Source: Chloroflexota bacterium (GTDB lineage: Bacteria; Chloroflexota; Anaerolineae; Anaerolineales; Villigracilaceae). Taken from it: a stretch of DNA of 64,000 nucleotides. Below the pieces are notes generated by a model. The model did not search any database. It had not been told where the DNA came from and worked only from the letters and a program-made list of their open reading frames with translations. The stretch covers positions 124,001-188,000 of the forward strand of contig JACRBI010000040.1 of assembly GCA_016234495.1 (NCBI GenBank), written 5' to 3'. The translations under genes were made by a program, and so were the position numbers. Positions 31,086 through 37,898 of this stretch are shown here, piece after piece. Every line of letters begins with the position of its first letter. Positions within the stretch are counted from its first letter, which is position 1.

Positions 31086-32579
31086 CTATTGCCCATCGTC
31101 CAATTCATAAATGACATAATCATCTTTCTGGATTGTAGCGAAATAATTTTCGTTCAAGAACGCGCGCAGTTCGGGAAACTCGCGCGAAGTGTCTGCGCCT
31201 GAAACCCAGGGCTTGTCTATGGCGGTGACTTCAATCACAAAACGCGGAGGGTTGGCCTGCAAGTCGTTCATAAAATCTGCGCGCAGAGATTGAATGTATG
31301 GAGTTGAAACATGATGATAAAAATAAAAGTCGAAGACGTAGGGCGTGGCGATGCGCGCGCGGGTTTCAAGCATGGCGAGCAATGCGCCGCCCGTCCAGTC
31401 CAATGGCTGAACGGTGTCACCCTCCGTCAAATTTTTTTCAAGGAAGCGCGCAATCTCTTTTGCGCGGTCGGTGGAGGTGGCTATGGATTTGCCTTCGAGC
31501 TGGCGTATGAATGTGGTCGAGGGACGAACAAGGGAAAAGAAAAGGATGAAAGATGAAAGATGAAGGATGAATGGTTTAATGGTTGAAGGTTGCGTGTTCA
31601 ACACGAGAGATGCCAGCAGGATGATGAAGTAAATAAACGGGATGTAGTGATATGGGAAGAACTGGCCCGAGAAGGCAGGGTAGATGGCGTAACACAAAGC
31701 GAGACTTACGAGCAGATATGCTTTTTTATTTTGATTGAAATAGAGTCCGGCGCCTGCGGGAATTAACCACAATGCGCTTCCGCCCAGACGCCAGAACTGA
31801 TTCAGCGCAAATGACATTTTCTCCACCCCGGCATTGACCTCCATCAGCCCGTTGATCTGCGAATACAGCGGCCAATAATTCATGGCGATGCTGACGAAGG
31901 GAGTCAACGCGCCTGTAAATCCGAGCCAGATGAGCATGGCAATGACCGGCAGCATAAATCCTGCGGCGGCGGGGAGAATGCTTATCGCGGCGGATTTTAG
32001 CAGAGTCAGCTTGAGGCGCTGGCGAATGTCTGCGATGTCAAAGAGCAGGAATGGGATGAGACCGATCGCGGCGTGGGGCTTGATGACTGCCGATAGACCG
32101 AAGAGCAGCCCGAGTGTGAATCGATGTTTGGGAGTCAGAGAGTCGCGCATTCCCACAAAAAGGGCAGACGCAAGGAAGATGAGCAAAAGATATTCGCGCT
32201 GCAACGACATGGACGGGCCGCCCTGTAAATATTTCAGGCTGAAGAGGATTGCGGCGGCGAGGGCGGGCGTTTTGCCGAAACCGCGCATTGCAAAAAAGGT
32301 GATGACACCCAGCGCGGACAGAATGGCAAGGTCGAGGATGCGGATGCGGAAATCGTTGAAGCCGCCCAGCAGGCCGAGGGCGGTATAGGCGGCGAAACTG
32401 CCCGGCATTTGAAAGTCAAAAATGTCGCGGTAGGGGATGCGGCCTTCGCTGCGCATGAGGAAGGCTTCATAAAAGAGCGGAGCTTCGTCGTGCGTGATGG
32501 GCCATTGCAGTGAGAATGCGGCTTGAACCAGCAGGAATGCGGCGAGAAGCGCTAAAAGAAAATTTTGGATACGGGGCAT
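31086..32579 (-). CDS. GT-C family (PMT/ArnT-like) membrane glycosyltransferase
   Basis: This 497-residue protein has an N-terminal membrane helix followed by the loop motif ITHDEAPLFYEAF. Its Asp-Glu pair (near residue 30) is the usual catalytic signature of GT39/GT83-type transferases that use lipid-linked sugars. About 10-11 helices and a C-terminal outer domain (~360-497) follow. The acceptor is unknown. Its start overlaps the ASCH gene's stop (TAATG), so the two are coupled. The stretch around residues 325-350 (STIKPFILHLSSFILFFS) is encoded by CATCCTTCATCTTTCATCC-type repeat DNA at 31530-31595. Confidence 0.75.
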   Translation of the reverse strand: MPRIQNFLLALLAAFLLVQAAFSLQWPITHDEAPLFYEAFLMRSEGRIPYRDIFDFQMPGSFAAYTALGLLGGFNDFRIRILDLAILSALGVITFFAMRGFGKTPALAAAILFSLKYLQGGPSMSLQREYLLLIFLASALFVGMRDSLTPKHRFTLGLLFGLSAVIKPHAAIGLIPFLLFDIADIRQRLKLTLLKSAAISILPAAAGFMLPVIAMLIWLGFTGALTPFVSIAMNYWPLYSQINGLMEVNAGVEKMSFALNQFWRLGGSALWLIPAGAGLYFNQNKKAYLLVSLALCYAIYPAFSGQFFPYHYIPFIYFIILLASLVLNTQPSTIKPFILHLSSFILFFSLVRPSTTFIRQLEGKSIATSTDRAKEIARFLEKNLTEGDTVQPLDWTGGALLAMLETRARIATPYVFDFYFYHHVSTPYIQSLRADFMNDLQANPPRFVIEVTAIDKPWVSGADTSREFPELRAFLNENYFATIQKDDYVIYELDDGQ

Positions 32580-33046
32580 TATTTGTAGATGACGCGAAAG
32601 CGCTCACAGACCAGCGGCATCTCTTCGCTGAATGTTTTTCCGATTTTCGGAAGGACGCGTGCGAAAAAAGTCTTGTGCGACCTGCGCCAATACGCGAGCG
32701 AGAGATCTCCTTCGCCTTCGGAACGCGCAAATTCTTCGTCGACGGCATTGAAGCGGCAGATGAAAACCTCGGTCGTTTCGATGATGCAAATGGGCTGGTC
32801 TTTTCCGTTAAGGATGATCGAGATCAGTCCGGGCTGGGGGATGAGCGCGCCTTCCGCTTCCCAACTCCACAAGGCGGAACTCGTGCCTGTTTTGATGCCC
32901 TTCACGACAAGCCGACCGAGTTCATCTGCCAATTGAAGGTTGTCTCCGAATCTTTCAAGGATGTATGGCTTGCCGTAATAAGGCGAGAGCGGCGAAAGTC
33001 CCGTGAGGAAATGATTCCAATATTCGGCAGCTACCTGTTCGATCAT
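32579..33046 (-). CDS. ASCH-domain protein
   Basis: This 155-residue protein has ASCH hallmarks: GIKTGTSSALWSWEAEG, the beta-barrel strand ISIILNGKDQPICIIETTEV, and the EGEGDLSLAYWRRSHKTFF segment. ASCH proteins bind RNA and some hydrolyse N4-acetylcytidine (family knowledge). The start at 33046 is one base after the previous stop. A longer TTG-started form (33082) would overlap the upstream gene by 35 bp. It is joined by a 1-nt overlap to the GT-C gene downstream. Confidence 0.8.
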   Translation of the reverse strand: MIEQVAAEYWNHFLTGLSPLSPYYGKPYILERFGDNLQLADELGRLVVKGIKTGTSSALWSWEAEGALIPQPGLISIILNGKDQPICIIETTEVFICRFNAVDEEFARSEGEGDLSLAYWRRSHKTFFARVLPKIGKTFSEEMPLVCERFRVIYK

Positions 33047-33047
33047 G

Positions 33048-33329
33048 TTAGATGAATTCTCCGCCGGTAATTTGTTTTTCAACCAGCTCTCGGCTGGCTG
33101 AAAACTTCAAGTCCACTTCGATGCGTTGAAAACACTTGCCGTTTCCCATTAAACCCTTGCGGGCATAAAACACGTCGCCGCCGTCTTCGTATTCGATGCT
33201 TAGGTCATTGTCCAGATCCACACGGCCTTCGATGGTCTCCCCGCAGCGGCGGCATTTGACGGAGAAGATGTAGTAGCGTTTTTCCGGTTTGGCAGAGACG
33301 CCGCCGAAGAGTTTTTGAAGGAGGTTCAT
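33048..33329 (-). CDS. Small conserved protein with CxxC motif
   Basis: This 93-residue protein has one CRRC pair (residues ~26-29) and a later GKC at ~65, which may bind zinc as a minimal ribbon. The sequence reads as a compact beta-rich domain (YYIFSVKCRRCGETIEGRVD, SIEYEDGGDVFYARKGLMG). AAGGAG lies just before ATG 33329. It is the first gene of a three-gene run with the ASCH protein and the GT-C enzyme. I do not recognise a named family. Confidence 0.65.
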   Translation of the reverse strand: MNLLQKLFGGVSAKPEKRYYIFSVKCRRCGETIEGRVDLDNDLSIEYEDGGDVFYARKGLMGNGKCFQRIEVDLKFSASRELVEKQITGGEFI

Positions 33330-33340
33330 GCTTGTCCTTT

Positions 33341-33393
33341 GACCATAGACGATAGACCGTGGACGGTGGTTTACTGTCTATCGTCCACCGTCC
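33341..33393. repeat. Interleaved inverted repeat, GACGATAGAC type
   Basis: GACGATAGAC (33348-33357) pairs perfectly with GTCTATCGTC (33376-33385). GGACGGTGG (33361-33369) pairs perfectly with CCACCGTCC (33385-33393). The order is A-B-A'-B', so both stems can form together only as a pseudoknot; otherwise they are alternatives. It lies between the small CxxC gene and surE. A similar arrangement is at 37851-37892. Confidence 0.8.
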
Positions 33394-33397
33394 AATT

Positions 33398-34162
33398 TTA
33401 AAACTTCCACTTCTTCAAAACGTCCATTGCCTTGTAGTGAGTGAGGTCCAATTGCAGGGGAGTGATGGAAACATAGCCTGCGCGTAATGCGCCGAAGTCG
33501 GTGCCGGGTTCATCCACACCGGTGGGCGCTTCGCCGCCGATCCAGAAATACGGCTTGCCGCGCGGATCAATGCGTTCGTCGAGCGCGTCGCGATAAACAC
33601 GCAGTCCCTGACGCGTGACCATGTACCCTTTGAGTTCAACTTCCTTGAGATACGGCACATTGACATTCACGACCACGCCATCGAGCATTCCATCCGCGAT
33701 CACATTTTCAGCAATGCGGCGCGCGATTTTGGCGGAGGTGGAATAGTCCAACATGCCTTTGAATCCTTCGGGCGAATCGAGCGAGACCGCGATACCCTTC
33801 ACCCCGGCAATGACCGCTTCCATCGCGGCGGTGACTGTCCCTGAATAGGTGACATCATGCCCGAGGTTGGCGTTGGGATTAATGCCAGAAACCACGAGAT
33901 CAATCTGGTCTTCGATCAGACCCAGCAGGGGCAGGGCTACGCAGTCTGACGGAGCGCCGTCGGAGGCGAATGCGCTCGTTCCGTCTGCAAGCAGCACTTC
34001 CTTCACCCGCAGCGGACGTTCCATCGTCTTCACATGTCCCGAAGCCGACCAGTTCTTGTCCGGCGCGAAGACGGTCACTTTGCCGAGTTTGCGCATTTCC
34101 TGCGCGAGAGCCAGAAGTCCGGGCGCCTGCACGCCGTCGTCGTTGGTTACAAGGATGTGCAT
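33398..34162 (-). CDS. surE: 5'-nucleotidase SurE
   Basis: This 254-residue metal-dependent nucleoside monophosphate phosphatase has the invariant start MHILVTNDDG with the two metal-binding Asp (residues 8 and 9). The SASGH segment holds Ser42. VSGINPNANLGHDVTYSGTVTAAMEA carries the Asn ligand and substrate loop. It is of normal length. The 5' leader is long: a TATAAT-like TTATAAT lies about 50 bp upstream, with an AAATC-rich low-complexity stretch between. Confidence 0.95.
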   Translation of the reverse strand: MHILVTNDDGVQAPGLLALAQEMRKLGKVTVFAPDKNWSASGHVKTMERPLRVKEVLLADGTSAFASDGAPSDCVALPLLGLIEDQIDLVVSGINPNANLGHDVTYSGTVTAAMEAVIAGVKGIAVSLDSPEGFKGMLDYSTSAKIARRIAENVIADGMLDGVVVNVNVPYLKEVELKGYMVTRQGLRVYRDALDERIDPRGKPYFWIGGEAPTGVDEPGTDFGALRAGYVSITPLQLDLTHYKAMDVLKKWKF

Positions 34163-34289
34163 GATTCTGATTTCCGATTTTGGATTTGAGATTTTGGGTT
34201 TGCGATTGGAATTATAACGCGATATATCATTGCTTTACCCTATACAAATAAAAACGCCCTGCGTAACCGCAAGGCGCTCTCAACCTTAG

Positions 34290-34414
34290 AGACTGTTTTC
34301 TTAAAGGCTTTTTCACCACAGAGATCACAAAGGTCACGGAGAAAAACCTTTTAAAAAACTCTGTGGACTCCGTGTTCTCCGTGGTCAATGCTCTTGTTTA
34401 TGCGTTTAAGAAAC
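34290..34414. repeat. CCACAGAG-type compound element with outer arms
   Basis: The outer arms TTTTCTTAAA (near 34296) and TTTAAGAAAC (near 34405) enclose the CCACAGAG unit. ACCACAGAG (34315-34323) pairs with CTCTGTGG (34359-34366), and CACGGAG (34335-34341) with CTCCGTG (34368-34374 or 34377-34383). This is again an A-B-A'-B' order. A small hairpin GCGTAACCGCAAGGCGCTC lies just before (34260-34280). It fills the 258-bp gap before surE. Confidence 0.8.
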
Positions 34415-34420
34415 ACTTTC

Positions 34421-35335
34421 TTAGATTGTTCTCAACACCACCCCGTTTTGTGACGGGTCGTAGACCAGCAGGCCGGCTTCTGTCTGGTTGGAGGGTATCC
34501 CCGCATCATCAATTCGTTTGACAACTTCATTCAATGCCTGCTGGTTGGCAAAATCAACCGTGAAGTAGCGCAAGCCGACCGCGTCAGACGGCGGGGGTGG
34601 GGCATTTTCTCCCTGCCAGGCATTCAGCCCCAAGTGGTGGTGATATCCGCCGGCGGAGATGAACGCCGCCTTGAACGTGGATGAATTTCCCATCACGTCA
34701 AAGCCGATGATGCCGTGATAAAAGTCCACGGCTTCCTGCACATTGCGCACATGCAAGTGGACGTGACCAACTCGCGTTTCGGGCGGAATGGGATCATCCA
34801 ATTTATCATTTTCCTTGAGGTGGCTGAACAGGGCTTTGACATCCAGCGGCTCGCGGCCGTCGCTCAATGTGCCGTCGGCGCGGCGGGTGACAAAGTCATT
34901 GTTCTCGATGACGAAGGTTCCGTCCTCCGGCGACTCACAGTACAGTTCAATGCCATTGCCTTCGGGGTCGTCGAGGTAGGTGGTCTTGGTCATGATGTGA
35001 TCGGTCGGGTAATTGCGATATTTCAACACAGACAAACGCCCCAGCGCCCGCGCCAGTTCGCGGCGGCTGGGGAAGAGGACGGCAAAATGATAAAGCCCTG
35101 TCACGCCGCGGTATTTTTTCATGTTCGGTTCTTCGGTGAGCAGGAGCAAATCTGCGCCGCCTGCGCCCATGCCCGCTTTATTTCCTTCGCGCCAGTGGAG
35201 TTTGAATCCGAGCGCCTGCTGGTAGAACGCAATCTGATTCTCCAGGCTGGCAACTGTCAACGAGACCTGACCAAGCAACGTGGCGGGATGAATCGAAAAA
35301 TCCGTTTTCGCGGGGGAGTTTGTTTGTGTGTCCAT
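34421..35335 (-). CDS. VOC-family extradiol dioxygenase/glyoxalase, CatE-like
   Basis: This 304-residue protein has two paired VOC modules (residues ~15-135 and ~165-300). Metal-ligand type residues appear in LGQVSLTVASLENQIAFY (His replaced by Gln or located elsewhere), TGLYHFAVLFPSRREL, GIELYCESPED and VGHVHLHVRNVQEAVDFYHG, with the later YHHHLGLN. Bacillus CatE, a catechol 2,3-dioxygenase, has the same two-module design. The first module's unclear metal site makes dioxygenase activity uncertain. No other catechol gene is nearby. Confidence 0.8.
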   Translation of the reverse strand: MDTQTNSPAKTDFSIHPATLLGQVSLTVASLENQIAFYQQALGFKLHWREGNKAGMGAGGADLLLLTEEPNMKKYRGVTGLYHFAVLFPSRRELARALGRLSVLKYRNYPTDHIMTKTTYLDDPEGNGIELYCESPEDGTFVIENNDFVTRRADGTLSDGREPLDVKALFSHLKENDKLDDPIPPETRVGHVHLHVRNVQEAVDFYHGIIGFDVMGNSSTFKAAFISAGGYHHHLGLNAWQGENAPPPPSDAVGLRYFTVDFANQQALNEVVKRIDDAGIPSNQTEAGLLVYDPSQNGVVLRTI

Positions 35336-35358
35336 GTGTACCTCTAATCAAATTTTCT

Positions 35359-35418
35359 GTAGGGGCGACCCTTCAACATTAATCAATTTGCATTACTTTC
35401 AGAAACGGGTCGCCCTAC
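35359..35418. repeat. TAGGGGCG-type inverted repeat
   Basis: GTAGGGGCGACCC (35359-35371) and GGGTCGCCCTAC (35407-35418) pair with a single bulge around a 35-nt A/T-rich loop. It lies between the reductase stop and the VOC gene start, both on the minus strand. It shares TAGGGGCG with the clpC terminator hairpin. Confidence 0.8.
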
Positions 35419-35429
35419 TACATTTTACA

Positions 35430-36071
35430 TTATCCAAGGATTTTTAATGCGCTGCCCCAGTTGGTTCCAAGTATGCCTTGCAAAACGATGTGCAGCAGCT
35501 GCATGGATTCGATCTGACGCGCGCGGTGCAGCGGACCGGCGTCAATGGCGCGCATTCCGCCATCGGTCACCAACTGCGAAACGATACCTTTCGCATCCGC
35601 ATCGTCGCCGGCGATAAAGACATCGAGCGGCTGACCAGCCACCAGTCCCGAAAGAAGCGTGCCTGCATAGGTGGTGTTGAAAGCCTTGACCACTTTCGCG
35701 CCGGAGGCAATCGCCTTCGCCAAATCTTCCGCAGACGATGAATCAGGCGCGGTGGCAAGCCCATCGTAGGTGGCGTTCAACGGGTTGGCAATATCCACGA
35801 CGACTTTGCCGGCAAGTTTCGTACCAAGCTGTTTTGCGATTTCAATGTTCGTACCATACCAGACGGCCAGCACCACTACATCGCCCAGTTCCGCATCCAA
35901 ACTCGCAGCGGAAACTTTTGCGCCGTTTTTTGCAGCAGCTTTCACGTCTGCCGCAGCCTTCTCAGCTGTTTCGGGATTCGCATCGACGAAGGTGACCGAG
36001 TGACCGCCAGCGACTGCGCGGGTTCCGATGCCGCGTCCCATATTTCCTGCTCCGATAATTGTTATGTTCAT
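35430..36071 (-). CDS. NADP-binding reductase, F420-dependent NADP reductase family
   Basis: This 213-residue Rossmann protein begins MNITIIGAGNMGRGIGTRAV (GxGxxG, NADP-type). It continues with the family segments VVLAVWYGTN, VVVDIANPLN and VVKAFNTTYAGTL. The C-terminal helix carries ARQIESMQLLHIVLQ. The family couples F420 or another small substrate to NADP(H), but many members act on unknown substrates. CTCAAGGAGAG precedes the ATG. It is divergent from a TetR regulator with palindromes between, so it is probably that regulator's target. Confidence 0.85.
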   Translation of the reverse strand: MNITIIGAGNMGRGIGTRAVAGGHSVTFVDANPETAEKAAADVKAAAKNGAKVSAASLDAELGDVVVLAVWYGTNIEIAKQLGTKLAGKVVVDIANPLNATYDGLATAPDSSSAEDLAKAIASGAKVVKAFNTTYAGTLLSGLVAGQPLDVFIAGDDADAKGIVSQLVTDGGMRAIDAGPLHRARQIESMQLLHIVLQGILGTNWGSALKILG

Positions 36072-36107
36072 ATTGACTCTCCTTGAGTTGTTTGATAATA
36101 TACACCC

Positions 36108-36121
36108 GTTGTTTACACAAC
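36108..36121. promoter_or_regulatory. Candidate TetR operator 1
   Basis: GTTGTTTACACAAC is a perfect 5-bp inverted repeat with a 4-bp centre, lying between the divergent reductase and regulator genes. TATATT just beside it (36095-36105, minus-strand sense) could be the reductase -10 box, so a bound repressor would block it. Confidence 0.5.
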
Positions 36122-36176
36122 AGATGTTGTTAATTTACCAATTCACCCTCTGAAAGTCAACCAACAAAGAATTGGA

Positions 36177-36196
36177 TTTGTTGACTAAGCAACAAA
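36177..36196. promoter_or_regulatory. Candidate TetR operator 2
   Basis: TTTGTTGACTAAGCAACAAA has perfect 7-bp arms with a 6-bp centre. It abuts the AAGGAG of the tetR gene, so binding there would suit autoregulation. It shares GTTG/CAAC with operator 1. Confidence 0.55.
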
Positions 36197-36205
36197 GGAG
36201 ACAAT

Positions 36206-36772
36206 GTGTTGCCCAACCCCGACGAAAAACTTGACCCGCGCGTCAGACGTACCCGCGGCCTGATCCTGCAATCCTTTGAGAGTTTGCTCGCTGAAAAAAA
36301 CTTCGAAGCCATCTCCGTGCAGGATGTGACCGCCAAAGCACAAATTAATCGCGCCACCTTTTACGCGCACTTTCAAGATAAATACTCCCTGCTCGATCAT
36401 TCCATCAATAAAATGTTCATGCAGGAAATTGAAAAACGCACGCTGAATGTTTGCAGTTACAGCGCCGACAACCTGCGGAATCTGATTCTGGCAGTTTGCG
36501 ATTTTCTTTCGCGCCTGCATACCGACTGCGCCCAGCCGCATCAGCAATTTGAATCACTGGTGGAGACGACCATTAAAAAGCAGGTATTTGATTTACTTTC
36601 CTACTGGCTGAGAAAATCAAAAGTCCCAACTGAAATTCCCGCCACAGTGGCAACGTGGGCAATCTACGGGCTGGCATCGCATTACAGCCATATGAAAAAA
36701 CGCCCCGTTCTCGAAAAATTCGTGGACGAAGCGTTTCCGCTGGTGGCGGTCAATTTGGAACAGTTTGCTTAA
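36206..36772 (+). CDS. TetR-family transcriptional regulator
   Basis: This 188-residue repressor has an N-terminal helix-turn-helix (residues ~14-60: VRRTRGLILQSFESLL, then ISVQDVTAKAQINRATFYAHF and DKYSLLDH). The YAHFQDK segment is a TetR hallmark. The C-terminal ligand-binding half is variable and names no inducer. The start is GTG 36206 with AAGGAG 5 bp before it; the ATG at 36204 is out of frame. It is divergent from the NADP-binding reductase, its likely target. Confidence 0.88.
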   Translation: MLPNPDEKLDPRVRRTRGLILQSFESLLAEKNFEAISVQDVTAKAQINRATFYAHFQDKYSLLDHSINKMFMQEIEKRTLNVCSYSADNLRNLILAVCDFLSRLHTDCAQPHQQFESLVETTIKKQVFDLLSYWLRKSKVPTEIPATVATWAIYGLASHYSHMKKRPVLEKFVDEAFPLVAVNLEQFA

Positions 36773-36800
36773 CTCCATGCAGCGCAACGTGAACGTTGCG

Positions 36801-37817
36801 TTACGATGGGTCAACGCCATAAGCCATGGCAAGGTAATAGCACATGTAATCGCCGAAGATGACCAGCGTCCACAAATGGGCAATCAGGGATTCGCCGCGG
36901 GCGTCAATCACATCGGTGTTCAAGCCTTCGAGCATGAAAGCCTGGCGCATCGAGTCTGATTGCTGGCAGCTGCGCGGATTGTCAGACGGGGCGCGCAGGA
37001 AGAGGGTCATGGTGTGGGCGTTGAGCGTTTCGCCGGGGTTGAGCACGGCAGCCAGCGCGCTGTGAACCGCTTCGGGAATAACCTCGAAATTTGCGCCCGC
37101 TTTGGCTAGTTGATTGACCTGCATCTTCCAGCGCCGCGCAACGGGGGCGAGCTTTTCGGTCCCGACAAATGTGACCCAGCGCCCAACGAGTTGACCGGCA
37201 TAACGCTTGGCGGGGTTCTTCGCCGCGATCACGTCGGCGGTGATGTGCTGCTGCGAGCGCTTCATCATGGCGATGGCTTCGGTCACATCCTTTGACGGGT
37301 CGGGGATGAAGCCGAGGCGGGAAAATAATGCGAGAAGCAATCCATAGGCATATCCGATGGCGGCGCTGGGGCTGCCGGCATAATCATATTTCCAAGCGGG
37401 GATATTTTTTGCGGCGGCGCGTTTTTCCAAATCACCGCCGCTGGAAATGACGAGAATGCTGCAATCATTTTTTACGGCGGCTTCGAAGGAGTCCAGTACT
37501 TCTTCGGTGTTGCCGGAGTGCGAAATGCAAATGACCAGGGTTTGTCTGCCATTTGCATAGGACGGCAGTCCGTAGCCGCGGTGCAATGTGACGGGGAGTC
37601 GAATGTTCGAGGAAACAGAGGCAGCCACCAGTTCGGCGGCGACCGCTGAATCTCCCATCGCAGCGATGAGGATGTTTTGGATTTCCGCAAAATTCGGCAG
37701 CGTTTGATTCTGTCCCAATTCCCATGCGCTTTGTAGTTGATCGGGAAGCGCGTCAATTTGAGCGAGCAGGTTTTGGGTGTCTATTTTTTTGAAGAGGTCG
37801 AGGTCGTCTAGGTTCAT
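36801..37817 (-). CDS. Bifunctional phosphoglucose/phosphomannose isomerase (SIS family)
   Basis: This 338-residue SIS-fold enzyme interconverts glucose 6-phosphate, mannose 6-phosphate and fructose 6-phosphate. The first SIS half has MGDSAVAAELVA and the sugar-phosphate loop CISHSGNTEEVL (near residue 98). The second has FVGTEKLAPVARRWKMQVN. The usual catalytic PExNHNE block appears here as VIPEAVHSALAAV: Glu and His are kept but the following Asn is Ser. An interleaved repeat lies upstream at 37851-37892. It may supply precursors for the glycan genes. Confidence 0.85.
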   Translation of the reverse strand: MNLDDLDLFKKIDTQNLLAQIDALPDQLQSAWELGQNQTLPNFAEIQNILIAAMGDSAVAAELVAASVSSNIRLPVTLHRGYGLPSYANGRQTLVICISHSGNTEEVLDSFEAAVKNDCSILVISSGGDLEKRAAAKNIPAWKYDYAGSPSAAIGYAYGLLLALFSRLGFIPDPSKDVTEAIAMMKRSQQHITADVIAAKNPAKRYAGQLVGRWVTFVGTEKLAPVARRWKMQVNQLAKAGANFEVIPEAVHSALAAVLNPGETLNAHTMTLFLRAPSDNPRSCQQSDSMRQAFMLEGLNTDVIDARGESLIAHLWTLVIFGDYMCYYLAMAYGVDPS

Positions 37818-37850
37818 GGAGTTTGGGAAGGGAGAGGGGTTGTGAAAGTT

Positions 37851-37892
37851 GACAGCGGACGATAGACCACAGCCATCGTCCGCCGTCTGTGG
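37851..37892. repeat. Interleaved inverted repeat, GCGGACGAT type
   Basis: GACAGCGGACGAT (37851-37863) pairs with ATCGTCCGCCGTC (37875-37887) with one mismatch, and CCACAG (37867-37872) pairs with CTGTGG (37887-37892). The order A-B-A'-B' matches that at 33348-33393. It lies between PGI/PMI and the S10 peptidase gene. Confidence 0.75.
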
Positions 37893-37898
37893 CCGTTT

